From contig VHZZ01000067.1 in NCBI GenBank assembly GCA_009801015.1, forward strand, positions 227,311 to 275,636: DNA of 48,326 nucleotides, given 5' to 3'. The notes under the pieces are model-generated. The model was not told the DNA's origin, searched no databases, and was given only the letters and a program-made list of their open reading frames with translations. Every line of letters starts with the position of its first letter. The stretch's first letter is position 1. A program made the position numbers and the translations under genes. This document shows, piece by piece, positions 1-10,121 of the stretch. Origin of the DNA: Silene noctiflora. Lineage: Eukaryota; Streptophyta; Magnoliopsida; Caryophyllales; Caryophyllaceae.

Positions 1-169
1 CCCTTTTACGTCATTTGATCAAATATCAGCTACCTTTTCAGCTAGTTTCCAAACACTTTTAATAAAAATCAGCTACCTTATCAGCTCTCAATTTTCAGCT
101 ACCTTTTCAGATTTCAGGTAACTTTTCAGGTTTTAGGTACCTTTTCAGCTAGTTTTGTCAAACGGAGCC
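1..169 (-). mobile_element. Tourist-like (PIF/Harbinger) MITE, partial copy cut by window edge
   Basis: The first 169 bases are the tail of a short DNA element whose other copy lies complete at 40485-40881 in the opposite orientation. Read on the minus strand it starts GGCTCCGTTTGACAAAAC and continues with repeated GCTGAAAAGGTA-like blocks that align with the second copy along its whole visible length, including the TGACGTAAAAGG stretch. It is followed by TAA (170-172), matching the 3-bp TAA target duplication expected for PIF/Harbinger elements. The left end lies outside the window. Confidence 0.7.
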
Positions 170-707
170 TAAAGAGATAAATTAAGACTCTCTTTATTAG
201 CCAAATTAACAACATTGTAGCTACTAAACTGCAAACTCGTCACATTATATCCGACGACGGTCCACTGCAAACTATCAAGCAAACAAAATATTTGTTTGAG
301 CCCTCCAAAACATCCTTACCCACTGTTAGCACCAAGTTGCTTAAACTTAACGAGTCACGAGCATCGTCACCATTGTCACCCATATCAAGTAGCGTGTATA
401 TACTGATAACCTGACTTGAAATTAACTCGAACCGAACCGAACTTATCACCTTATGATGACCCATCATGAACCTGGCATGAATTATAACCGACCCAAACCG
501 GTCAATGTACCCAACTCGAACTCAATCTAATCCAACCCACTTTAACAAGTATGATAATCGACCGACCCAAGTAACCTGATTACCACACCTCTACCCAAAG
601 TGACACCTTGGGCCACTAGTAAAACAAAGCCCAATAAACCACCAAAAATTAAGAAGAAAGAAAAACAAACAACAGAGAGAATACAAGGGAGAGGAAGAAA
701 CATAGAA
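170..707. other. Upstream region of the glyoxalase-like gene, no other gene seen
   Basis: AT-rich sequence without a supported gene. Bases 415-560 are low-complexity, rich in AACCGAACC and GACCC-like words. The last 100 bases before the ATG at 708 are purine-rich (about 645-707) and probably contain the promoter-proximal region and 5' UTR. No clear TATA box could be assigned. Confidence 0.4.
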
Positions 708-2381
708 ATGGCGGGCGCAAGGTTAAATTGGGTACTCCAACTTCACAAAGACGTTCCAAAAGCTGTGGAATTCTATAGAAATGGTTTGGATTTCACTCTT
801 CATCTTTCCTCTCATCGTTGGGCCCACCTTCAATCCGGTCCTCTTCATCTCGCCCTTCTCCAACCCTCTTGGTATTCTACTGCATTACATTTTGATTTGT
901 TCATATTCAAAAGGATAATAAGTCTTCCGTTCTCGTCATTTGTTTATCTTTTATACTCTCTCTTATTCTATACTCCCTCCGTGCCGGTCATTTGTTGTCC
1001 TTTTCCATTTTAAGGTGTCTCAATGAATTGTTGTCCTTTCTATTTTAGGATTACATTTGATGAGTAATTTGATCTTTCACATTTAATTTAATCCATTTGT
1101 CATCTTATAATTGGCTCACACCTCTTTCTTTCCTTGGTTTTTGTGCCAAAATCAAAGGACAACAAATTAAATGGCATGTGGGGTAGTGTGCCAAAATCAA
1201 AGGACAACAAATTAAATGGCATGTGGGGTAGTGTGCCAAAATCATAGGACAACAAATTATAATTGGCTCACACCTCTTTCCCGATCGGGACGGGGGGAGT
1301 ATTTTTTTCCCTATTTACTTGTTCGGTTATTCGGGTTTTCTTTTCTATTTCTTTTTTTTTTGATGATTTGTCTACCCAAATTAAATGGCATGTGGGGTAG
1401 TGTGTTTTATTTGGTTCAAATTGACTTTCTTATTTCGTGCGTAAAAAGGAAAGGAGAAGAAAATATAGAATAAGAGGGAGTATTAAACAGGACGGAAGAG
1501 CGTCCGTATGAAATTTTTTTTAGTCGTGGTAACTTAATTTGTGTTGTGTAAATTGAATCTCAATTGGGTTACTCTTGAGTCTTGACTAGTTGATAATAAG
1601 GGTAAATTGGACATTTGGTAATTGGTTTGAAGCGTGGAATTGAGAGCAATAATTATGAAATGAGTGATATAATTCGATTTCAGAAGGTTTTGCTTGTGAC
1701 CTCTCACAACCGCTCTCCCACTTGCTCTCTGACTTGCATCTTGTGAGAGGTCACAAGCTTGGGACGAAAAGTGTCCGTCACAAATGAGAATAGTGTTCTT
1801 TATTACATTCTTTCATCAGTTATATAACAGTTTGTTATACTATAAAGTTTAGCTGGCGGCTTAATTAGTAAAATCACTGAGTGGTAGACCGGTAGTGATC
1901 ATGTACTCATGACTTGAATCCAAAACCCGTCATCATCCAACTGTCAGCTGATTCACTTGGAACTCGATAAAAGATGGTAACAATCTTATTTCTTTAGCGT
2001 GGAAATGTGTTAAAAGAAAGCTAAATTGATGTTTTGATTTCTAGTGATGCAGCTATGCAGAAAGGATACTCTTCACTCTTGTCATTTACTGTCCCTGACC
2101 TTCATGGCACAGTTGGAAAATTAATGACTTTAGGCGCGGAGTTGGATGGGCCAATCAAGAACGAAATCCATGGAAAGGTTAGCTACATTGCCCCGTCCCT
2201 GAATAGCGGCCAAAATTCTAGAAGTTGTAAATTGATCCAATCATTCGTTAGCATATAATGTTATTTTCACGATTCACTTGAAACAGAAAGGAAAATAATG
2301 TTCTGTTCATTGCTCTGCTATCAGGTCGCAGCAATGAGATGCTTGGATGGTCACCTTATCGGCCTTTATGAACCTTTGTGA
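708..2381 (+). CDS. Glyoxalase/VOC-superfamily protein (small, 117 aa)
   Basis: Three exons: 708-871, 2045-2177 and 2325-2381. The splice sites are GT-AG, the frame closes over both introns, and the stop is TGA. The ATG at 708 starts the conserved ARLNWVLQLHKDVPKAVEFY stretch. The open frame continues upstream only from a GTG, so 708 is preferred. The protein has the pattern of a single vicinal-oxygen-chelate half: an N-terminal strand and helix with FYRNGLDF, an LQSGPLHLAL strand, then SFTVPDL, and a C-terminal DGHLIGLYEPL strand. Plants carry short homologues annotated as lactoylglutathione lyase/glyoxalase I family. At 117 aa it has only one betaalphabetabetabeta module pair, so true glyoxalase I activity is not assured and the substrate is unknown. 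No transit peptide is visible. Intron 1 (1173 bp) is filled with MITEs and a possible SINE. Confidence 0.9.
973..1299. mobile_element. Stowaway-like MITE in intron 1 of the glyoxalase-like gene
   Basis: The element begins CTCCCTCCGTGCCGGTCA and ends with GACGGGGGGAG, flanked by TA on both sides (971-972 and 1300-1301). This is the Stowaway (Tc1/mariner) signature. Subterminal TTTGTTGTCCTTT pairs with AAAGGACAACAAA nearer the right end. The right half has been expanded by a 45-bp tandem repeat. Confidence 0.75.
1142..1259 (+). repeat. 45-bp tandem repeat inside the MITE, about 2.6 copies
   Basis: A unit beginning TGTGCCAAAATCAAAGGACA starts at 1142, 1187 and 1232. The first two copies are identical and the third is partial with one change. 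A related GGCATGTGGGGTAGTGTG stretch recurs near 1387 in the neighbouring element. Confidence 0.85.
1302..1480. mobile_element. Second Stowaway-like MITE remnant abutting the first
   Basis: Bases 1302-1480 end in AATAAGAGGGAG followed by TA and match, block by block, the complete element at 42442-42636 (shared TTTTCTATTTCTTTTTTT, TAGTGTGTTTT, TTCTTATTTC, GGAGAAGAAAAT). The left end is missing or nested at the boundary with the first MITE. Confidence 0.55.
1847..1945 (+). mobile_element. Degenerate tRNA-derived SINE candidate
   Basis: GGCTTAATTAGTAAAA near 1858 resembles a polymerase III A box, and TGACTTGAATCC near 1909 resembles a B box, about 50 bp apart. There is no clear A-rich tail or target duplication. 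Lies in intron 1 of the glyoxalase-like gene. Confidence 0.3.
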
Positions 2382-3460
2382 GGCATCATGCCTCGATTTT
2401 CTTAGCAGGTTCTGCTGAATGCCAAAGACCCTTTGCCAGTTCGCCATATGAATATATGAGCCCTTGCCATATAAACCTTCTATGATATATGGAATAATGG
2501 AATACTGTTGTGCATAATGTGTACTATGTCCAGCCTGAAAATGAGATCATAAGAACGGAAAGTTGTAGGGTAGACTGTAGAGTAAGAAAAAAGGCGGTGT
2601 AGTCTAGATGACTTAGAACCTGTCATGTAGGCTGCGAGCATTTTTGTTGTCTGTGAGCTTCTGCAGTGATAATCTGATTGCGATTATATGTTTGCAAAAA
2701 AAAATGTTTTTTGAATCAGTTTCATGATTTCGCAGTTCTGTTCATTTTGTAGAGGAAAGAAAACTATATTATCGTCTATTGTAGGACTCGACATATTTCA
2801 TCAAAACGATGAAATATGAGTGAAAAGCTACGTCTGTCTGTCTACCCCAGCTCAAAAAAGTGGCATTCGAGTGTTTAGTGAAAAGCTATGCCTTTAAAAA
2901 AAAAAAAAAAAAAAGTTTTGGCATAATTAGTGACAACTTGTTTTATAGCTAATCTCTTCTTTCATGTCATTGCTCGAAAAAAGTGGCAATCGTGTATTCG
3001 TGTGTCTAGTAGATCTTGTTTTTGTGCCATGCCACAATGACGGGTTCTCTCAAGCAAGAGAAATAGCCGAAAGACCTACTAACTCGGCAACACGCTTTAG
3101 TTTCTGGAAATGACATAGTTAAGGAGATCTACTTGCTATAGTTCTACATCCGCGTTACTTTTATAAATTTTGACAGAACACTTAAGAAATTGAATGACAT
3201 AAATTTAACCCGAAGAGCAGGAGTAGCCAAAGAGGAGAATTTTTTCCGATACAAAACCTGGATAGTTGACAAGCAAAGTAGTCGTTTTTAATATTTACCA
3301 AATTCTCAGCTTGCATCCTATCCCCAGATTCGCTAAACGGCTAAAAGACTACACTCGTTGAAACCTTACTGATCAAATCAGGCTAATAACTTTAAGCAGC
3401 TACAATTAGTCGACTACTCGTAGTAACTAATCAACTAGCCTGCAATGAAAGAGGACATAA
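2382..3460. other. Convergent intergenic region between the glyoxalase-like gene and POB1-like gene
   Basis: The two genes face each other here, so the region holds both 3' UTRs. It contains an 18-base A tract at about 2898-2915. No other gene or transposon end was recognised. Confidence 0.4.
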
Positions 3461-6400
3461 CTACTGCTTAATAGTGAGTTCGGCCCTAAGATGCAATATA
3501 TCATTCACAAAAAAGGGACTGTCATCTGCCATGAACGAGGTCCACGGAACTCCAAACAAGTTTCGGTACCCGACTGCCTTTCCACCCATGAAAGTATAGT
3601 TTCCCCTGTACCGACTCATATAATCGTCCGATTTCTGGCGGGCCCCAAATTCATATTCTACAGTAAACGTTACGGAACCCTTTTCTTGCATCCCCAAGAA
3701 AAGCCCAAAGCAATGGAAAGAGCTTTGTTGGTCCATATTGCAATGGGCCGAGAGGAAGAAGCCCTGACCACCAAGGTGGAAAGCCTGGGAGTATACCCGC
3801 CCTGATGGGTACAGATTCTGACATTCTTCTTTCTTTAGATCCAAGTACACGATGCACTGCTGACGTGGTGTTTCAAACTCTACCACCTTCACAGGACGGT
3901 ACTTGTACGCCCTCTCGATATAACGGCAGAAGTTGACATTGGTGCTTGTGTTGGCGACGTCAGCAAGCAAGGCCCGTTGACGGTAAGGCGGCTCTGCCTT
4001 GAAGAAAAGTGCTTCCATTACTAACCTTGAGGCAAGGTCCGGTTCTATATCATTGCAAGTTAGGACTTTCTTTAACTTCCTACATGTCATGTAAGGGAAA
4101 CGGATAAGTTTGCATAGGCGAGTGCCGAGAACTTCTCGACGCTCCTCCAAGTCGGGGTAATGGGTCCTAGCCCACTTGACCGCAAAATCATATACTGCAT
4201 CTTCTGAAGCAACCTGGAGCTGATCACTGCATAATACTGCCTCAATTCCCGCAAGAGGAAGATTCATCACCTCTTCATGATATCTGGTAATGAAGCATTA
4301 TCGCAAAATCAGCTATTATTCCGACATACAAACGGGAGGAAAAGACAAAAACAGCCCCAGAGATAATCTGAGATGGATTCATAATAAGATCATCATGAAA
4401 CCTCCCTATATTACAGCATAGTTTTTTGGTTGATTTCATTTTTTAGTTGGTTAATGGGGTTAATGGGTGAGAACTCCGTAAAATTGAGTTGGACTCACAT
4501 TATATTAATATGAGACCGTCTTTCAAGAGATGTACTGAATAAATAAACAAATATGGCAGACGCATGCATTTGGAATGCACCTAGAAAAGGAACAGGTAAC
4601 AGAGCTACAAGTCTACAACATTTGCTGAAGATCAAAGCAGCCAACTTCTAGGTCACAGTGAGTCTTGTATGGGTTCATGAGTTATTGAGTTATTCTCACA
4701 AGTAAGATCGTCTCATAAAAGCTTCTGTTTTTCAGTCAGTAGAATCTTACCAAGGAACACCACTAGGATATATTCCCACTATTAGTCTTGCCTTTTAACG
4801 AATTTAACTAATTCAGGGACAATAGATGAAGCTAATTCTAAGAATGTAGTGCAGCTATTCTTGTTCTACATCTATAATTTATACTTTATGCATAGAAGAG
4901 AGATTGGAGTTTCTAGTAAGCTTACTTAGCCATGTCCTTGAACCTTAGAGCAAGAAACTTCTTGGCTTCATCTGTTAATGGCTTTACTGCTTCAGCCATC
5001 AGGACACTTGAAGGAAGATCCAAGTACAACAAAGCAGACTCAGAAGTCATGGTGAATTTCCGCAACATATGGCTGCAATATCTCATGCATGAAGCAACCT
5101 CGAATTTGTCAGCAGCCATGAGCACATCTAAAACACCAGTTGGTGTGTTTGTTTGCAAAGTTCCACTGTATATAAAATTAAGAAGATCCATGAGGGCAGC
5201 TTCCTCTGTTCCAATGCAAATTGACATAATATGAGTCAGAAGTGCAACGAAACCACAACAGAAAAATTATAAAGTTGATAGATGTTCAAGTAGTGACAGA
5301 ATTAACTTAATATGTGAGATATGGACTAGGATAAAACAAGAAAATTATACTCCGTAAATACTCTAGGGGAGAGATTACGACAGATTTACAGGGAAAAGGA
5401 CAAAAAGTTGTCATTAGAAAATCCCAACTAAACCAGTTGCATTTCTGACCGTATTCAAAACCTCGCAGATGTCAAAAGGATAAAAAGTCCAAGCAAAATC
5501 CAAGTGTACTAACCTGAGGCATGGATACGCAAAGTGACTTGCCGCTGATCAGACTCTCGCATCCCATTTGAAAATAGCTAAACCGGGAGGAAAAGACAAG
5601 TCAAATGAATGTTCCAAGTAAAGAGTACTGCATTTAAACCTTTTTAGACAAGTAGATAAAGATGGGTCCAATAATGTAGAAGTTACCTTGTAAAAAAAAG
5701 GGCTCTTAGCGGCTAATATTGGAGAGCTTATATGGACAGTCCTGACTCTTAGGACAGCAGGAGAATCAATTTTCAATGGAGATTCATTGTCTTGTACAGC
5801 CTCGCTGCCTACAAGACCCAACAGATGTCATAATCACAATGCAGAGGTTGAAGCTTAAACAATTTCGCGTATAACAAAATTGTGATAGCTACAAACTCAG
5901 GTCACAAAATTCAGTAAGATACATGTAACTGGAATCAATTATCTACCTCACAGGGCTCACACTCGCAAACCAATAAGACTTGGGACTCACTTGGATTGGA
6001 ATTAATAATTACAGTATGTGGGCAATGGAAAGCATAGAAGAAATTATGAAAACGATGGCAGTAAAGCGGAGATAAAGAGTGCTGAGTGGATGATGAAGGA
6101 AGGGTGGTGGGAAAAATGCAAAATATTACTCACATGTAATGGGTAATATATTACCTAAAGAGGAGTTGGGTAACTATTACCCCTTCTTGAGGTCGTTATT
6201 AAGTATTCTCCATCTCCATTTTCATCTATCGACCAGACCACAACCACTACCTCCTAATTTCCTTTCAATTACCGCCTTTAAAAGGGTGAAAATCAAATGC
6301 AAGGTAGATAAGTGGGCCAAATAAAAAAAAGACAGCAAGGAAGTGCATCAATTAGACGACATAAGCAACAAACATAGTCAAGTTCTGACCGTCCATCAGC

Positions 6401-7672
6401 GGTGACTCTTCAATCATGGCAACTGCATCCCCGTCAAGAGTCTCATACGCAACGTCATCAGAGTCTGCCAAGCTATAGTTTGAGAGTTGGTCACTGGATT
6501 GTACAAAGATATAACCACCTACATGACGATGCCGCCCGTGGTATTAGCGATACACAAACACAAACAAGAACAACAATGTGGATGCTTAAGAGAACAGGAA
6601 CACCAAAAGTTGACACAAGATCGAAAGATTGTGTGGGACCAATGTGTATACATACAATTAAGCTAAAATTTATACTGAGAATCAAGATAAGAATATAGCA
6701 TGACTCCTATATGTATAAATTAGCCATATACGAGTTTTTGTACCTAATTTTTGTTGGCGACACATAACACTTCAAAATTAGATACTGAACAAAACATAAC
6801 AATTGAATTCCAATTACACCACCTCACCCCACAGGAAGGAGCAGCTAAAAATACCACAAATTATAATGTGAAACCGTTGTACATCATACAACGGTCTTAC
6901 ATGATAATTACCGATGAAATACAGCCTCGGAAATCTAGTGCATGAAAACCAGGTAATCTACAAGCTTCTAGCAACATCATGATTGACTTATCTTAATCCA
7001 ACTCAATAACACAAATCCACATATAAACCATCAATTATCTCTTCATAAAATTAACTTGGCACAGCTCTACCAAGAGGATAAAACTGCACAACATTCAAAC
7101 TATTCGCTTCGGCCGAAAAATGATTTCTACTCAAACACAGACAACTCCACCTCACAGAATTACATCAAAAATACACACTAAATCAACAATTATAATCATC
7201 AACAATTATAATCATTTTACTACACTAGCAATCAATTCATTTAAGCATAAACAATTAATTAAACTTAATCAAATAATCAATACCAAGTAAAATTAACTGA
7301 AAATGAAATAAAATAATCTTACTACACTACCAATCAATTCAATTAAGCATAAAAAATTAATTAAACATAATCAAATAATCAAAAACAAGTACAGTTAAGT
7401 GATAATTAAAATCACAAACCATTCTCTTTTCTAAAATCTTCTCGCCTACGCTTTCGATTTCTAGCCCAATCAGCAATCGTACTACAGTCTTCACCGTTCG
7501 ATTTACTATCCGTTAAATCAGGAATAATCTCGACCCTCAAAATTCGATCGGAGAAATTACTGTCATCAAAAGCGAAAGCAAAATCCGGGTCAGAGATCGA
7601 CGATTGATCATCGTCACATTTCGCGATGGTATTTTCTGTCGATTTAACTAATTCCATGCCTAATTGTTTCAT
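3461..7672 (-). CDS. POB1: BTB/POZ-BACK domain protein, POB1/LRB type (CUL3 substrate adaptor)
   Basis: Six exons on the minus strand: 7672-7420, 6518-6390, 5808-5687, 5577-5514, 5205-4926 and 4283-3461. All introns are GT-AG, the frame closes, and the product is 556 aa, close to Arabidopsis LRB1/LRB2 (POB1) as I recall them. The open frame extends upstream only from a TTG, so the first ATG (7672) is used. ATG 7657 (M6) is an alternative. Order: acidic N terminus with FDDSNFSDR (about 36-43), a basic nuclear-localisation-like run RNRKRRRED (71-79), a variable linker (exon 2), BTB domain (about 147-265, with [33 protein letters not shown]), BACK domain (about 285-390, [34 protein letters not shown]), then a conserved C-terminal part with [20 protein letters not shown] and [18 protein letters not shown]. 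Known family role: nuclear CUL3 ubiquitin-ligase adaptors involved in red-light signalling and degradation of phytochrome/PIF complexes. Orthology is inferred from near-identical motifs. Confidence 0.95.
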
Positions 7673-8815
7673 CGGATTTTGTTCAATTTTGTTTTTCCGA
7701 CAAACCCTAATTTGTAATTTGATTTTCTCTCTCCTCAAAAGCGGTGAGTGTGTTGAGTGAGTTGGCGAGTGCGCGGAAGTTCGATTTTATACGGTGTACG
7801 ACGGTGGATCGATATTTTGTTTTTCAGGGAAGATTATGTATTTATTGATTACATACTTATTTAAACACAAATTCTTAGATAAGGCGATGAAATTTAAATT
7901 TATTATCGAGTATTAAGTTCGAGAAATGCTAATTTTATATACACGTGTTTATAAATTATGGTTTTGATTATGAATGGTCATATCTAAAATATCGCTTTTT
8001 AGATTCAATTTTATGTTAAATAGTTCTGTTTAATGTGTTATTGTGAGAGAAGTCAAGATTTTGATCATTGACTTCAAATAAGTTTAAACAATACTCGTAA
8101 TAATTAGATTCCACTATTAATTTGTTTGAAATTTATGGTAGAAATATTGATTTCTCTTGTCGGAGCAAGAATTGAATTATCAAACAACGAAATAGGTATA
8201 AAACGACGAGTTCTATAAGGTTTCACAATTATCTGACAAAAGAGTTTTTTTATGAACAGGGTACTGTAATTTGTCATCGGAGCATGACAAACTGAATTAT
8301 TCAACAATATATACAAATGGGAGTATTTAAAGGATTGCGTAAGCTGTGTATATAAAACGAAATTTAAGATAAACTTTCTCCTTATTATTTTCATAAATAC
8401 ATAAACTCTATTACTTTCACAGTGTTTCACCTATAAACTAATTTCATGTTGAAGTAAATTTTTTTTTTTTTTTTTTTTTTCCAAATCATTACCATGGATA
8501 TTTTTTATTTTTTAATAAAATCACCATCTTATAGCAGTCTTTTAAGAGGATGGTACATGATCGTTTAGATAGTTAGTAGGATCATGCGTATGGTGTAGTT
8601 AGAAGGATCGTGCAGGACCGTAAGAAGTCATTTATTTTCTAATTTAGGTAAATTTATTCGCTCTTTTGTCCTTGTAGTTTAATTGTGCGATAATTTTTTA
8701 ACTAATTTTACAGATTTCATTCACTTAATAGACTTTAGCATAATACTATAAATAGCATACCAAATTCGTGCCTTGAACTTGTTTATTCAGTGTATCTGTA
8801 GGATCTTATGAATAT
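7673..8815. other. Upstream region of POB1-like gene; AT-rich intergenic DNA
   Basis: Bases 7673-7800 are probably the POB1-like 5' UTR and proximal promoter. Further right the DNA is AT-rich with a 22-base T tract at 8459-8480 and no gene or transposon ends that I can support. Confidence 0.4.
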
Positions 8816-9003
8816 CACTAATTCTCATTTGTGACGGACGTATCCGTCACAAATGAGAAGACGGGTACCAAATTGCGAGACAAAAGAACCAAATAGAGGA
8901 GAGAGGAAAGCAAGTGGGGGGTGTCCCCACCTTGTCCCCCTATCCGTTTTGTGAGTGACATTACCCGTCTTCATTTGTGACCCGTCACACGGGAGACGCT
9001 TTG
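8816..9003 (+). mobile_element. Mutator-type MITE (copy 1) with 9-bp target duplication
   Basis: A 188-bp element is flanked by perfect 9-bp direct repeats TATGAATAT at 8807-8815 and 9004-9012. It begins CACTAATTCTCATTTGTGAC and ends GGGAGACGCTTTG. Copy 2 at 14260-14445 (inverted) has the same termini and its own 9-bp duplication. The 9-bp length points to the Mutator superfamily. The termini are only imperfect inverted repeats. Near the left end, 8822-8859 is a perfect palindrome of two 17-bp arms around CGTA. Confidence 0.85.
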
Positions 9004-9481
9004 TATGAATATTGACTTGATTCAAAGCTAGACGAGATCAAATACTCCTTTGGTGAAACAAAACAACTATAGACATAAATGTTAAGCAATTGATTTATTC
9101 GATTCGATGCATCTTTTTTATTCGATGCATCAGCTAACACATTTTTTATGCACAAATTCTTGATTAAGACTGAAATATACGTTTAACCTAAACGAGTCAA
9201 ATAACATAAATAAAACAAAAGCAGAATGTCTAGATTAAAAAAAACATTTATCCAATCTATACAAATAAAATGCTATTTGGACCGTTTAATATGAGACTAA
9301 TTATTATTTATAAAGATGTGAAACAATTTCGATGATTCTCGTTTTCAGTTATTCATTTGCTGTTGTAAAAAAAAAACAGCATTTACAATTATTTTAGTCG
9401 TGTGAATACGATAATTTTACGAATGACAGTTTATATTTATTTTGGTGAATATTAGACTAAGCGTTCACAATATCATACCGG
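9004..9481. other. AT-rich intergenic DNA, nothing recognised
   Basis: No open frame with coding character, no repeat ends and no RNA signature was seen between the Mutator-type and hAT-type MITEs. Confidence 0.4.
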
Positions 9482-9653
9482 CAGTGGCGGAGCCAGGATT
9501 TGAGTTCGGGGGGGCGAAAGTTTTTAGGGGGGGCGGATGGTTAATAATATAAGGGACACTCGAAAAAAATTCGAAAAATTTAAATAAAAACTTCGAAAAA
9601 CTCAACCGCCAGGGGGGGCGGCCGCCCCTGCTAGCCCCCCAGCTCCACCACTG
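9482..9653. mobile_element. hAT-type MITE with 8-bp target duplication
   Basis: The element starts CAGTGGCGGAGCCAGG and ends GCTCCACCACTG, giving a 12-bp terminal inverted repeat with one mismatch. It is flanked by perfect 8-bp direct repeats CATACCGG at 9474-9481 and 9654-9661. The interior has G-runs near the left end and C-runs near the right, typical of the widespread plant 'GTGGCGGAGCCAGG' repeat. There is no coding capacity. Confidence 0.85.
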
Positions 9654-10121
9654 CATACCGGAACAATGGTAGTCACTGGAGCATGGACGCATCGTATATA
9701 CCAATTATAAAGTCGAGTTAATTTATTAAGGAAAAACAGTGTAATATTTATACTCTGTAATTGATTATCGACAATATTTCCAATGAATCTTTCAACATCT
9801 ACAGATATACTTCCGTAGAATCCGTACTAAATAAGAGACTACAGATATACTTCCATTGAAACAGCAAGACAAATTGTACGATTGAGAGCAACATACATTG
9901 AAATCGACTTGAAAAGGGAAAGAAAACCAAATTCCGAAAATGTTGATTGTATTGGTTTCAGATTTCCATCAGAAATTATCTTATTCTCATCAACTTCATC
10001 TACCTTTCCTAATGGACCTAAAAGACAAATTGTGTGACTTCTATGCTTAATAACTCATCGGAGGCCAAATGAAACAACAAATACAAGACGGTAAAACATG
10101 AGACAAAGGGTAAACCGTAGC
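9654..10121. other. 3' flank of the 6-phosphogluconate dehydrogenase gene
   Basis: AT-rich sequence downstream (minus-strand sense) of the TGA at 10122-10124. It should contain the 3' UTR; no other feature was recognised. Confidence 0.35.

Noticed and set aside
600..707. Upstream extension of the glyoxalase-like frame
   Set aside because: It opens at GTG and encodes a Lys-rich stretch typical of translated 5' UTR; family similarity starts at the ATG at 708.
872..1013. Continuation of the first glyoxalase-like exon past 871
   Set aside because: The translation becomes hydrophobic nonsense and runs into a MITE; the GT at 872 joins correctly to the exon at 2045.
7673..7738. 22-codon upstream extension of the POB1-like reading frame
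   Set aside because: It opens at TTG, not ATG, and lies in the likely 5' UTR. The first ATG is at 7672.
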